A DNA stretch of 64,000 bases from Actinernus sp. WN-2022 (GCA_030867875.1 JAOWCC010000577.1:71543012-71607011), one strand, 5' to 3'. Counted from the stretch's first letter, positions 43,315-54,830 are shown. Notes: a model not told the origin generated them from the letters alone. Made by a program: numbers and translations.

Positions 43315-44640
43315 CAGAAAACGTTGAGCGAAGTTCTTAAACTTAAAGTTTTAAATTCGGCTCAGACATCGGGAAAGAAAAGGAAAGGTGATTCACATGA
43401 AACTTCCCAGCCTAAGAAACGTACATTTGTTTTAAATGGCTCGAAGAGTTTACGTGGCTTACATATCTAATTAATCTGAACAAATGGCTGTCATCAAATA
43501 AACTAAGCCTTAACGTCGCCAAAACCGAATATATGCTGATCGGATCTAGGTATAACCTGAGTAATTCTTCCAAGGCAACCCGAGGTGAACATCGGCGGCC
43601 AACCAGTCAAACGGGTTAACAATTACAAGGCACTAGGTGTTCAAATTGACCAGTTTCTTACATGGGAAGATCAAATCGACCATATAGCTAAAGAGATTTC
43701 GTCAGGAATTGGCGCCTTACGGAGGCTTAGGGAATTTGTTGATCACCAAACGCTCGTGTCAGCCTATAACGCACTAGTTAGACCCCACTTTGACTACTGC
43801 TGCGTCGTCTGGGATCCAATAGGCAGCGTTCTATCAGAACGGCTACAAAAGCTACAAAATAGAGCTGCGAGAGTTATAATGAAGCGGCCGAATGAAGCCG
43901 GACAGTCCCAAATCGCCCTTGACGCCCTTGAGTGGCATAATCTAAATGAGCAGAGGACGCAAATGAAGTCAAACCTTATGTACAAGACATTCCATGGTCT
44001 AGCTCCAACACGACTTTCGAATCTCTTTCAGAAACTCGATAAAACTAGTTATAGCAGTTATAACCTCCGAGGCTCTTCTACCAAACTGGTCATGCCTCAA
44101 CCAAGAACTGAGTTTCTAAAGAAAAGTTGGAGCTACGATGGAGCAAAAACATGGAATGCCTTGCCGAGTGATTTAAGAGACTGCGACTCTTTTTCCAAAT
44201 TTTCTGATAAATTTCATAGTTAACTTTATTAGCCGATCATACAGAGCCTTTACCGATAGACTGTAGACAATTGGTTTATATTATATACGATTTTAAAATA
44301 TTTTTATCCATTGTATTAGTTTATATTAGTAATTTATATTTAGTAATTGTAATTTCATGACACGCCCCTCATGGAAATCAGCTTTTATCGTTGTTGGGGC
44401 TAGCGTGGTTAAATAAAGATGATTGATTGATTGATTGATATGACGAAAACAAGATGAAATGCAAAATACCTCAAGCAAATTTGTTGCAATTTGCTGTGGA
44501 TGTGGGCCGTCACCCTTAAAAATCAAAAAGGATCCTCAGTTAGATGAAACTGTAGGTCCCAAGGACCCCTATTTTTCAAAAGTAGTGGGAACTCTGTTGA
44601 AGTATGCTGTCTTTGCTGATAAAAGGAAGCACTTTGGATA
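43313..44640 (+). pseudogene. hAT zinc-finger fragment (right arm), split by RT insertion
   Basis: 43319-43466 encodes LSHVQKTLSEVLKLKVLNSA...KKRTF, then frameshifts relative to the left-arm copy; after the 973 bp insertion the similarity resumes at 44440 with QANLLQFAVDVGRHP-like and LKIKKDPQLDETVGPKDPYF, ending in the same KRKHFG stop at 44641. See the left-arm copy at 34289-34656. Confidence 0.6.
43467..44439 (+). mobile_element. 5'-truncated non-LTR retrotransposon with GATT tail
   Basis: Begins mid-frame (LINLNKWLSSNKLSLNVAKT), has a frameshift at about 43580, then 212 codons: NNYKALGVQIDQFLTWEDQI, SGIGALRRLREFVD, YNALVRPHFDYCCVVWDPIG, RLQKLQNRAARVIMKRPNEA, NLRGSSTKLVMPQPRTEFLK, TWNALPSDLRDCDSF. 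This is the CR1/L2-like RT C-terminus. It ends with AATAAAGATGATTGATTGAT, a short tandem tail. The left arm carries the empty site CTTACATATGACG. Confidence 0.85.
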
Positions 44641-44978
44641 GATTATTTTGAATGTTTTGGAAGGAACTGATTCACAAAAGAACACGCAATGGAAATCGAA
44701 CCAACCAAAGTTCTGAATAGGAACGCTATTGAATTTGAAGGCAAGAAGATCCGAAATCTCAAAATGTAGTGTTTTGTATGGGATGTAGTGGCAATTATAG
44801 TGCATTTTTCCGCCTATCCAGGAACCGCTTTTTCGAATCACAATTCACTCGTGTTGAATGCGAGAAGGTGCATGGGCTAAGCCGACGAGGTGATTGCGAT
44901 TCGAACTCGGCCAAACTTTGTATTATCACGCTTTAGGAATAATATGTAATGATTTTTATTATTTCTCATACAATCACT

Positions 44979-45764
44979 ACAAGATACAAACCCTCTTTCT
45001 AAGAATATGGATAGCTTTAGATTATCATGCTAAATAGACCCCTTGCTCTAACTATTAAAACTGTCTCACTGGTTCCAGCCTCGATATCACCAAAGACTTG
45101 GTTGCCTATGAAAATGGCGGTCCGAGAACTACATAAATATAGGTCCGCGATTGCGTACATAGGCGACCATTATATATATACCCCGGCTATACACGCGAAA
45201 ATCTGTGATCCGATCGATCCGTGGTCCAACTCAATCATATTCGATCTGATTTTATGTAGTCACGGACTCAGCGAATTTCGAACCGTGGTACATTTGGACT
45301 CAAAATATATGTCAACAGTTTATTTAAACTCGTTAAATCCAGCAAACCAAGATCTCTTACTCTGCTTTTCATTCAGTCTGTCCATTCATTCAGTTTCTTG
45401 AAGGAGTAATCACTTCAAAGCTGTATTTAGACTGAATATTTAAATCATTTTATTCCGTAAAATACCCCAGTTAGCCCCAAAGTGTTTCCTGAGTTTTTTT
45501 CTTGATGGAAACTGTTTAAATATTGCTGTCGTTTAGTACTTGAGATGCCCCACAGGTAGCCCAAGCTTACGATATGTATGAGCGATTACAAAGAATGTAT
45601 GGAAATTTCAGTATTATCGCTGTAATGCTCTTAGCTCTAATAAAATGTTTCAAAAACCTTCGCTATCCCTTGTAGTCATTACCTTTCATGTCCATGGCGA
45701 TTCCTGGGCCGTTTAATCTTGATTTAAGGTGGTTTTTGATTTCTCTATTTCTCGGCTGACTCAC
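44979..45764. other. Intergenic; unrecognised 124-codon frame 45027-45401
   Basis: The plus frame at 45027-45401 lacks any motif I know, and its composition is not clearly coding. No other feature seen. Confidence 0.4.
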
Positions 45765-46000
45765 TCAGGATGCCCTCGACCGTCTGAAAATCAGGATACA
45801 CTCAACCTGCCATAAATCGAATAATTTCAAAATCACAAGCGATTTCATCACTGGATAACAGTTCTCCAATAAATTCCCCACATTTTTAATCTTTAAACAA
45901 CCCATTACCTCAAAATGATCAGCCACAGATCGCCAAGTTGTGCACAGGTACTCCAAGCTACCTATATGTATATAAACTTGACTTAAATTTGTTTGTAAAT
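45765..46000 (-). other. Possible exon with Death-domain-like pattern
   Basis: On the minus strand, after an acceptor-like CATATAG at about 45965, the frame reads TTWRSVADHFEVMGCLKIKN then PVMKSLVILKLFDLWQV. The WRxVAxHF and later P...L..LW spacing recalls Death domains, but the match is weak and no partner exon is seen. Confidence 0.2.
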
Positions 46001-46316
46001 TCAAAATCGATAAATATGAAATAAAGACTCACCTTTTTATCCAAATGTGTCTTCCTTTATTATCTCTATCGCTTTTGGGAGTCTAAAGGCAATTTGAAGG
46101 GTTTTATGATTTCAAATAACACTTATTTGCCAATGCTAGCCTCAACGGGGAGGGCTAGGTTTCACGAAGGGGTCACGGTACAGGAATGCGTGACGAGACA
46201 AACAAACGTCATGCGGAAGCCAATCAAGAGTCTCAGAGCCTACACAGCAAACATGGCAATCAAACGACAGGATTTCATAATTTCTGGGAAATATAAAGCA
46301 GTGGTTGTTCGTTGTA

Positions 46317-46788
46317 ATGGAGGCAGTACTAGATAATCTCAGACAGTTCGCTAAGTGTTCGTTGTGTCATGAGACCCTGAAGGAACCCAAGATTCTCAAA
46401 TGCTTCCATACATTCTGTAAACATTGTCTGGTCGCAAACGCGATCTGAAAGAAGGGAAAGTATTCGGTTGTCCTTCGTGTCAGGCGAGAATCGAACTATC
46501 GCAATGTAGTGACTTCGATTCTCTAGAGTCAAGCAGCTTTCACTCGCGTATTCTTGAAGTTCTTTCCGTCGGAAAATCCACAGAAGGCAGCTCTGGAGTA
46601 AACTGCTCAGTTTGCAAAAAGCGAAAGCCACCAACAGCACACTGCTACAATTGTGCTCGTTATCTTTGTGAGCAATGCTTGGATGGTCACAGCGCGTTTA
46701 GTGATGGACATAAGACTATAAATCTAGCGGATCTTCAAGCTGATGATTACAAACTTCTCTACCATCGACAATCTTTCTTGGCGTTATG
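46317..46788 (+). pseudogene. Third RING/B-box (TRIM-like) gene, frameshifted and truncated
   Basis: ATG at 46317 opens a frame with CSLCHETLKEPKILKCFHTF then CKHCL; the RING then continues in the next frame with RKRDLKEGKVFGCPSCQARI, so a one-base change lies at about 46425-46440. Read together the spacing is a full C3HC4 RING. A B-box-like unit follows (NCSVCKKRKPPTAHCYNCAR, LCEQCLDGHSAFSDGHKTIN). The frame ends at 46788, where other members continue to a second B-box. More divergent from the other two copies than they are from each other. Confidence 0.75.
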
Positions 46789-46867
46789 ATAATGGTAGGT
46801 ATGTATGTCTTGAACTCGACCCGGTTTAAAATTAAAAAATATACCAAATATGTTCCCATTAGTATAG

Positions 46868-46999
46868 GTAATCAAATGGGGACGAGTGAAATTAATTAGG
46901 GATAAATTTCACGCGTGCTTACAGGCGAGGGAAATTCGGTAGATTTTGACAAACACAAGTAAAATTTATCACTAAGTTCACGAGTCACTATTTGATTAG
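46868..46999. mobile_element. MITE with ~40 bp imperfect TIRs
   Basis: GTAATCAAATGGGGACGAGT through GATAAATTTCAC pairs with AAAATTTATCAC through CACTATTTGATTAG on the other side. About 130 bp in all. Confidence 0.65.
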
Positions 47000-47299
47000 G
47001 AGGGCAAATTACGATCCAGAAAAAAACATTATTTTAAGCGCGCGTAGGCGGCGTTTGAAATTTCACATGTGAAGTTACAAATTAGGCGTGAAATTTCAAG
47101 TTGAATTAGGGATTAATCTGTCCTCTATGGTATTATCCATGTAATTACACACATCACATCTGTTAGACGAGCATTCAAAAGTTCCTCCTGATTTTTTCAC
47201 TCCTCCTATTAACTCTCGCGTCTACTAAATAGTCCGAAAGGCTCTTAGGCCTCCGAAAAGCAACCACCGGAACATCTTTAATCACCTTTTTACATCTAG

Positions 47300-47604
47300 C
47301 CGAAACTCCACTTCCGGATATTCAATATGTGGGATCCACCACGACTAAGTTCAGGATGCGTTTCAATAACCATAAGTGTAGGGTTAGAAAACATGCTACA
47401 TTATCTGCTTCCCAGAAGATTTTGGTTAATGAGAATGAACTGAGGTACAAGGAGGGACAATGGGCATATAGGCTTCAACGGTTAACCCACATGGTCTCAA
47501 TGATAATAACTTCTTTTTTGCCCAGAACAGGAATTCGCGCCCGCTTAACGTTACCGTTTAAATGTGCACGTGTATCACGTTGTATGTTTCGACAGTTCTC
47601 TTGA
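47300..47604 (+). pseudogene. GIY-YIG-type endonuclease fragment of a retroelement
   Basis: Frame reads PLPDIQYVGSTTTKFRMRFN then NHKCRVRKHATLS, ELRYKEGQWAYRLQ. YVGST...RF..HK is the second half of the GIY-YIG nuclease motif with the conserved Arg. Such domains are fused to some reverse transcriptases, for example Penelope-like elements. No RT is adjacent, so it is a fragment. Confidence 0.6.
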
Positions 47605-49276
47605 TTTATAATTAACAATTATTCACAGAAGTGGAGGTGAATAGGCCCTATGCATAAGTCCTGGTAACTAGCATGTCAACGAGGCCGGTAGGTCCTCTGG
47701 AATGTTGAAATTGAAGCGCCCGGGAGATTATGAAATGCACTGAACGAATGTTCAGTGAAGCAATGCCGTTACTTTGCTATGCGCCTGGCTGGTTGTACTA
47801 TAAAGAAAAATAAAGGATAAATGAGGACAGATTAGCAACATTTTTCAACTAAACAATGATATCGTGTTCAACACATTTCACACCTTCTGCTAGTATTTCA
47901 ATTTCAACATTCCAGAGACCTCTTACCAGCCTCTTTTTGTGTTGTGACTGCGCGAGTTATGCATAGTGTGTATAGTGGTGGATATTTACCGAGCCGCTTT
48001 TTACTCGGGCTGCCTGTGGCAGCAACGAGTCTTAAAATGCAAGTCGTTTTTTTTTTTTTATTCAGTTTAGCACGCGATCTGCGCATGCGTTAAAGGTCAA
48101 ATTCACACCAATCAGATCGCACTGTGCTGGTCACGTAACACTCGCCAGGTTAATTTATTTACATAATTGAATACAGTAAATCAAAATGGTGGATCCGCGA
48201 GCAAATCTCTCTCAAATTTGGAGTCCCGTCTCTCAAATGTAAGCAGTTTAATGTTTTATTTAACTTCACTCGTGCAAAAGCCTTCCAACAGGCTCAGGAT
48301 ATTGCAACTGGCGCTCTTGTCGGAGCCGAAGGACCGCGTTTTTTACCCAGATGGTCTGTGATTTTATATACGACACGACGCCGGACCTGAAGGACTCAAA
48401 GAGCCACACATTATTATCGAATTGGAATTTAGCGTTTTCCTTTCTGCTGAAACCAAGGCTTCTTCGATAGAAAGGGCAAGATGTGTTTTTCTAGGAGGAC
48501 AAAATATTTCTCGTTTAAGCTTCTCTTTCGCCACGGCTTTGTTATTTGAATCTCTGTGGATTGGAAAACTCAAATATACTGCACAATACCATACAACTGA
48601 ATAAGAAGTCTTTAACAAAGCCGAACTCAAACTCAAGAGCAAAGCTGAGAGTGAAAGTGAAACTGAACAGTGTCTTGTCAGGTCATGAATTAAGGTACGG
48701 TGAGGTTGAAATCATTGCGGGTTTATATCTGCATTTCTTTGTCGATTTGTTGACCTCGTGGCGCTGATAGATTTTGCCATCGGACGGTATTCTTGTTTGA
48801 GGTACGTTTCGTAGGTTTTATGCCACATTTCATTTACTCTCGGTCATAATACATACCAGCGCAAACACCGTGATCTGTAGGCCAACATGCACTAAAATAA
48901 TTTTGAGCGTGTTTTTGGCTGTCAGAAATACCCCGGAGAAAAAACACTCGCACAGAATAATTTATGATGAGCGAAGCAATATTCAACTCAAGGTCAACTT
49001 AAACAAGAATCCTCTCACGAACGAAGTTTTGGTTCGAGAAATTAAAGGCTTCCAACAGTTCTCTTTATAGTTCTGTAATATAATGAGCAGATCAGTTTTG
49101 AGAAGGAGGGTATATAACCAACAGCGAGCTGCGATAAAGAGCCGCAGGGTAGAATGAACAGTAGAGAAATATATCATATGACAGCTCCATCATAGGTGGA
49201 CAGGATACAACTTATAATATGGGACAAATATAAACATATATTTGAGACACTCATCTATTAGTACTCTGAACCTGGA
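47605..49276. other. Intergenic; short frames of unknown status
   Basis: Plus frames 48167-48361 and 48422-48604 and minus 48364-48642 show no known motif. A T10 run at about 48048 and CpG-rich sequence near 48060-48130 are the only notable points. Confidence 0.35.
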
Positions 49277-49356
49277 GAACAGCAGACTAAATTGTAAGCG
49301 TGCGGTACATGAATAAGAACAGCAGACTAAATTGTAAGCGTGCGGTACATGAATAA
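49277..49356. repeat. Perfect 40 bp tandem duplication
   Basis: GAACAGCAGACTAAATTGTA plus 20 further bases occurs twice back to back (49277-49316, 49317-49356) without a mismatch. Confidence 0.95.
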
Positions 49357-49568
49357 GTAGAGGTCAACTTCTTTAATTTGCATACACGAGAAATATATAT
49401 ACTAGGGGAGCAGAGAATGCATGTCACCGGGCTACCGGCCACTTCTAAATACTGCTAAATTCAGCTAATAATTCTTCCCTTCGGTTATTACTTAAAGGAT
49501 TTCAAATGAAAGTGTATTCCATCTTCAATCTCATGTCGCCCGAGTGAAAGCCCAGATGGGCTCTTGTT

Positions 49569-49930
49569 TTAGTATATACCACACTGCAGGTGAATAGCCA
49601 GCACCAAATAGTTATTTTATTTTATGTCAAAAAGGACAAAAACTCGCGCGAGGTGATCGCTGCTTCGCTCGGAGGTGAATGTGAAATCATATTGGATCTT
49701 GGATCTTGGATATTTACTTCCATTCTAATATACATACGTATGACTAATACCGAAAGATATATTAAAATAATATTAAATAATAATGTTCAATATGAATGTT
49801 TAAAGTCCGAGAAATAAATAAATAACTTAATTTGAATAACTTATTAAAGTCGCCTCAACCAGAGCGAGTAGCCAATCAGAGCGAGTAGCCAATCAGAGCG
49901 CGCGATAAGCGATATTCACTGGTGTGGTAT
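49569..49930. mobile_element. Possible MITE with TATACCACAC ends
   Basis: AGTATATACCACACTGCAGG..GTGAATA at 49569-49594 is mirrored by TATTCACTGGTGTGGTATAT at 49913-49932. Inside is a doubled GAGCGAGTAGCCAATCA at about 49863-49895. Ends are imperfect. Confidence 0.45.
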
Positions 49931-49934
49931 ATTT

Positions 49935-50040
49935 AACAATTAGACCCGAAGCCCGAATGGGCCACGAGTCAATAGCCCAGGAGGCGCAGCCGAATGGGCT
50001 ATTTAACTCGTAGCCCATGAGGGCGAGAGGTCTAATTGTT
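49935..50040. repeat. Palindrome with AACAATTAGACC ends
   Basis: AACAATTAGACC (49935) and GGTCTAATTGTT (50040) are exact complements. Between them AGCCCGAATGGGC, CGAGTCAATAGCCCA and their complements pair. It abuts the previous element, so both may be one larger fold-back. Confidence 0.75.
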
Positions 50041-50639
50041 TTAGTATAAACTAACTAGTCTGACAGTAGAAAATAATAGAAAGAAACAAATTGAAGTTGA
50101 AAACATGTTATTTCCTGAAAATGCGTGCGGTTTTTCTCTACCATGGGCTATCACATATAGACCTATAGAAAGAATGACGCGTATGCGTGCACGCGGAGAT
50201 ATAAGTTGGAAATTGAATATTTTACGCATTACGGCAAACTAATTACACTGAACATTGAGATAATTTAGAAAATTACAAATTCCTATAAACAGAGGACTGA
50301 ATGTGAAGGACGGGACGGCGTTAAATAGCCAAACAAAATCGAGCACCCGATGCAGGAGTCAAAAACCTCACGTGTTCCGCGCGCTGGTGCACGGTTGAAA
50401 GACGAGTGGGACGGGTGGAAGGGCGGGCGGTCGCGCCATCGGTCGGGCCTATATATATATGCACATATATATTATCACAAATGAAGACAAAAGCAATTTG
50501 TTGTTTGAAGACCTATATTTCGACCCCGTAATAGGGGCGTTCTTCAGGGTGAATGAAGTTTAATAGCGGAGCTCTCGAGCGGAGTACCATGCACAAATTC
50601 AACAGCACTTAAAGTGGACTGATGATGTAAACTCTACTA
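50041..50639. other. Intergenic, nothing recognised
   Basis: Includes a TATATATATATGCACATATA tract at about 50450. No supported gene. Confidence 0.4.
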
Positions 50640-51345
50640 TATCATCTTGTTATCTCTGTTTTATCCATTATTAGAAAACTGAAACATTTAGTACCTTTCA
50701 TGCTTAGGAAGCATTTAGTTGAAAGTCTCATTTTACCAAAGCTTGACTTAAATGTCACACCCAATTCCTGACTATCTTGACAAACGTTTACAGCGTGTCC
50801 AACTTGCTGCTGCTAGTTTTGTTCTCAATCGTTATGCTAGTAGAACTGATATCTTAAAACTTTGTTGGCTAGCCGTCTTAGAACGCAGAAAATTTCACTT
50901 GTTAAAGCTTGTATATAAGGCCCTTCATTATAGTGACTGGCCACCTTATCTTCCATTACAATAATTTGTACATACCCAATAGAACACTACGGTCAGCCAG
51001 CACTAAACAGTTAAATGTCCCACCTCAAAATGGCACCTTCCAGGATACCAGTTCATCCGTGTTCAATAATTTACCTGTAAATATTAGGAACTCTGCAACC
51101 TTTGCTGAATTTTGTCGGTTATCGAAAGGATAACTAAAGAACTGCGCTTCCGACAGACTCCATTGATTAATTTTTACAATAGATACGTATAGCCATATTT
51201 TAGTACTTAGTACTGTTATCATTATACATCTCAGTAATATCTTAGTAATATTTTATGTATCAACATGTTATATTTTACATTATTTAGTTTAACGGCCGAA
51301 GAGTCACCCAGCGGAAGTACTGTTAATAAACCATTATTATTATAT
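50640..51345 (+). mobile_element. Non-LTR RT C-terminal fragment (different family)
   Basis: KLKHLVPFMLRKHLVESLIL then, after a frameshift near 50745, PIPDYLDKRLQRVQLAAASF, ILKLCWLAVLERRKFHLLKL and, after a stop at 50963-50965, LRSASTKQLNVPPQNGTFQD and FNNLPVNIRNSATFAEF. This is the thumb and tail of a non-LTR reverse transcriptase distinct from the CR1/L2-like pieces at 34.7 and 43.5 kb. It ends near the AATAAACCATTATTATTATA tract at about 51325-51345. Confidence 0.75.
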
Positions 51346-52047
51346 AGCATGAGTGACATTTTAGCGACACCGACCGGTGGCCAGTACGCCCGTCCCACCA
51401 TAGGCAAACCACAAATGTGTCATTTTTTACCCTCAGCTCCCTCCCTATAACTATAACGGATATAAAGGATCATACTGATTCACAGGCGGACAGACAAAGC
51501 TGACCTAGGCCAACTTAGGAATCACTAGGTTTAAAGGATCCGGAAGGATTCAGGCTTATTTTAATAAACACATATAAATGAGTATAAAGAAGAAACCCAT
51601 CTCTATATATAAATAATCAGAATAAAGGAGTACCCACGGTTACGTTCCACAATGTATTTCCATCCAACTTTCTTGCTTTGGTAAATACAAAGAAACATAA
51701 TAGGCTTTGTTTTCTTTTGTCTTTTACGGTAACGAAATAGCAAGTTTAACCATGAAATTCCTCCATTTTGGCCTGCAAGGTTTTGGTCCCACATTTTCAA
51801 TAGCAAAAGCGATTAGCCGGTCAGTCTTTAGTTGCTCGATAATCTATATAGGCCGGTTTCCATGACGCGTTTACTGATCCAGAGGCAAGATGTGCCACGA
51901 AATGAAAATTAGTTGTTTTGTGTATGACTTTATTCCTCATAACATCACAGGAAACCCAAATTAATGAATTTGACAAGGAATGTAGGGGAATTTTTAGAAA
52001 AAAATTAAAACTGTACTAAAATGATCAATAAAGTCATGAAATCTTAC
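51346..52047. other. Intergenic, nothing recognised
   Basis: The minus frame at 51603-51806 could follow the exon at 52048-52225 but has no known motif or clear acceptor. Confidence 0.35.
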
Positions 52048-52225
52048 CTGTGTGTTGGAATGTTGTTCCTCTTCATCACTGATGTGTTTATTTCTAGTTT
52101 GAGGCACTTCTGGGATTTGTTTTCCCTCCTCTATATAAATATTGAGAAGGCGGGAAATACGAGACGCCATTAGTCCACGTGGCGACTCTTCGAGGCCTCG
52201 CAATTCTTCGAAAATCCAAACTTTC
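52048..52225 (-). CDS. Candidate first coding exon, unknown protein
   Basis: ATG near 52231-52225 opens a charged frame (KVWIFEELRGLEESPRGLMA, ISRLLNIYIEEGKQIPEVPQ) that ends in a strong donor ACACAG|GTAAGA at 52048. Composition and the donor suggest a true 5' exon. No family recognised and no confirmed next exon. Confidence 0.35.
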
Positions 52226-52532
52226 AGCATTTTACCTCTCACATTCCTCTAGCACTCATTTAATCGATCCATTGCTTATTTCCACGCTTTGTAAGTAGTT
52301 AAATTGGATGGTTTCTGCAGCGAACCTAGCATGTCACGATCCGGGGTTCGATCAGCTTAGCTTTATTTCAGGGGCTGCCTGTGCTAGTTGAACGCGTTTT
52401 TTCTTCGGGAGCAGTGAGGAACGAGTGCCGAAGGAATCCGACACCCGTATTTTCCCGAGGAGATTCGGAGAACGAAGTCACTGTGCTCAATCGACCAATC
52501 GCTGAACGGTGAAATCTGCAGGGGAATGGACG
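52226..52532. other. Upstream region of the candidate exon
   Basis: No feature recognised. GC-richer than its surroundings near 52370-52500. Confidence 0.35.
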
Positions 52533-53250
52533 AGTGGCAAGCTATTTAACTCTATTTTAAAAACAGACTAATCAAATACTTAGAGGACAATGATACTCTG
52601 AACGCCGAACAATCAGGATTTAGGAAAGGCTCTCAGACAACAGATAATCTATTTGTCCTGAAAACCCTTATTGACAAGTATGCACGCTCGAAAAATAAAA
52701 ATAAAAATAAAAATAAAAATAAAAAGAAAAGAACTTCCTTTTCACCTGTTTTGTCCCGGGCAGAGAGCTTTTGACAGAATCCCAAGAAAAATATTGCTAC
52801 TAAAATAAATAACAGGAATAACGGGAAGATTTTTAGCTATTCTTATTTCAATGTATTCTAATGACAGAGCTTGTATAAAAGTTGAAAATAAGATTACAGA
52901 AAGTTTTCAGTGTTACGGAGGGGTCAAACAAGGTGATATCCTCTCACCGACCTTATTTAACCTATATATACACGACGTCCCCGAGCAATTTAAAGCAGTA
53001 AACGACCCGTATATCTTGATGATAGACCCATCGATTGCTTACTATACGCCGATGACATGATTATAATGTCCTAATCGGCAGAAGGTCTACAAAAATGTTT
53101 GCACAAATTACAAGATTACTGTACAGACAACAGTATGCAAGTCAACACAGATAAAATGAAGGCTGTCGTTTATAACAAGTCTGGCAAAATGTTAAGCAGA
53201 TTTATATTGAAATTGATGGACAAAACATCGAAAGCTCTACCACTTTAATA
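52533..53250 (+). mobile_element. Non-LTR RT palm fragment with YADD, broken
   Basis: Reads LFNSIL, then NRLIKYLEDNDTLNAEQSGF, RKGSQTTDNLFVLKTLIDKY, then MYSNDRACIKVENKITESFQ, CYGGVKQGDILSPTLFNLYI and, in a third frame, LLYADDMIIMS. SGFRKGxxTxD, GxxQGxxLSPxLFxLYI and YADD are reverse-transcriptase motifs in order. Frame breaks near 52551, 52745-52850 and 53030 plus a TAG after the YADD block make it dead. An AAAAT microsatellite (52690-52725) lies within the coding part. Confidence 0.85.
52690..52727. repeat. (AAAAT)n microsatellite inside the RT frame
   Basis: About seven AAAAT/AAATA units. They encode an Asn/Lys run in the RT frame, replacing a Lys-rich region that is likely its origin. 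Confidence 0.9.
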
Positions 53251-53534
53251 AATATATTTGGGTCTAACTTTATCCGGGTCCTGACTTTGAACAGCATCTA
53301 TGGTTGTTTCAGGTCCTGTTTAAATTCAGAGGTTTTTTTATGACGTAATAGGGGTGGTCAGGGTTTGGAACTAATGTCGTTGTCAGGGTCAGGGTTTGAG
53401 CCTAATTTGGGCATATAAGTAAAAATGTGCAAGGACCAAACAGACGAAGTAGTAAGACCGGATCTCCTAGGAGGGATCTAATCAATAACATAAGGCCCCT
53501 CGTGGAAGATCAGAGAGCTATTTGGCATATACTA

Positions 53535-53802
53535 AAAATCACGTCACCGATGACGTCATCGTTACGTCATCGCCACTAAGTGATTTGTGGGGACCCAATA
53601 CCATGCCTGTCCAAGTTTGAACTGTCTGGAATTAGAAATGTGAGGGCGATATGGGCATGTACTTAATATGACGTGACCGATGAAGTCATCGTTACATCAT
53701 CGCCAGCAAGTAATTAGCTAGTGGGGACCCAATACCATGCCTGTCCAAGTTTGAACTGTCTGGCATTAGAAATGAGGTAGAAATGGGCATGTACAGGTAC
53801 TT
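53535..53802. repeat. Tandem duplication of a ~135 bp unit
   Basis: Copy 1 about 53535-53665, copy 2 about 53666-53802. Each holds GATGACGTCATCGTTACGTC-like sequence followed by GGGGACCCAATACCATGCCT and GTCCAAGTTTGAACTGTCTG. Copy 2 has small insertions (TTAGCTAG; GTACAG). Confidence 0.85.
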
Positions 53803-53814
53803 AATATGCTACTA

Positions 53815-54065
53815 ACTTTAATATCAATAAACTGCAGGCTGTACAGAACTTTGCATGCCGCGTCATTAGTGGTGCACGGAAGTTCGACCACGTAACACCA
53901 ATTTTAAAGGAACTACACTGGCAGCCAGTTTCAAGCCAGCTCCATTATCGTAGTGCCATAATGGCTTTTAAGTGCATGATTGGCTGTGTCCCTGAACTCG
54001 GTCAATATATCTTCGGAAAATCGAACACTGTTCGGACTATTCGGACAGCCAACGGAGAGTCCCCA
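53815..54065 (+). mobile_element. Non-LTR RT tail fragment
   Basis: Reads NINKLQAVQNFACRVISGAR, KFDHVTPILKELHWQPVSSQ, LHYRSAIMAFKCMIGCVPEL. KLQ.VQN.A.R.I.....HVTP.L..LHW is the common end of several non-LTR RTs. It joins directly to the duplicated unit on the left. Confidence 0.75.
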
Positions 54066-54173
54066 ATGTACACAGAAAAAAAAAAGTACACACCATAAAA
54101 TGATGAATAAATTAGCTCCTTTCCACTGACCCTAATAACTCGTTCTGCGCTTGCGCGCATCCACGAGTTAAAA

Positions 54174-54830
54174 ATATATGGGTTGCGTCAGGCAAAAAGG
54201 GCCCGGACGACATTCAAGTTAAATAATTCCTACAATGGTGTTCCTAATAACAGGTTGAAGATTGTATTGTATTCTTGACGCGAAGCGCTACATTTCATTC
54301 CTAACAATAAATGTCAGTTTCAAGAAATTGACAACAAAAATCAGGGGGTGAAATTTACGTGATTTTTATGCATGGGTCCGATTACAAATATGACAACAAA
54401 AATTAGGAAACCTGTCAGAGGGGATGATTTTGATGTATGACATTCATTTATACCTATTGGCATTAAAGAGTAAAAAAAAAATAGATGAACAAGATGATCA
54501 CTTTTTAGCCAACAAATTATTTTCTACTCCCCGTAGCTCATAATATGATTTTAGCAATAGTACAAGTTACACCTTGAAACAATCGTCTGATGATAAGGAA
54601 TCATTTGCACCTGCTAAAATTGTGATCGCACCCTCGTGTAAAAATATCGTAAATTTCGTCTTCGATTTCACTGGTCAATTTCATGAAATCAACACTACTT
54701 GTTAGTAGCACAATGTGGCGCTCGCGATGCATATTGTAATCGCACCCCAAGTATGAGAAACATGGTACAATTTAAAAATACATTTACATATTATGTCGTC
54801 CGGGCCCTTTTTGCCTGACACGACCCATAT
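54174..54830. mobile_element. Non-autonomous TIR element, ~38 bp ends
   Basis: ATATGGGTTGCGTCAGGCAA then AAAGGGCCCGGACGACAT (54176-54213) is complementary to 54793-54830 with one or two mismatches. The 580 bp inside has no coding frame. Ends inverted as ATATGGG..CCCATAT. Confidence 0.8.

Larger units (their letters stand above)
37739..44978. repeat. Right arm of the large inverted duplication
   Basis: Complement of 33977-37007 with three private insertions: 38096-40528 (open frame plus 36-bp minisatellite, replacing about 28 bp of the RT tail), 42104-43305 (TIR element with target duplication) and 43467-44439 (RT fragment). The inner block 37739-38095 matches 36655-37007 almost base for base. 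Confidence 0.85.

Noticed and set aside
33977..44978. Assembly artefact joining two haplotypes head to head
   Set aside because: Each arm has its own insertions, one with an exact target duplication, and divergence varies along the arms; long reads would still be needed for certainty.
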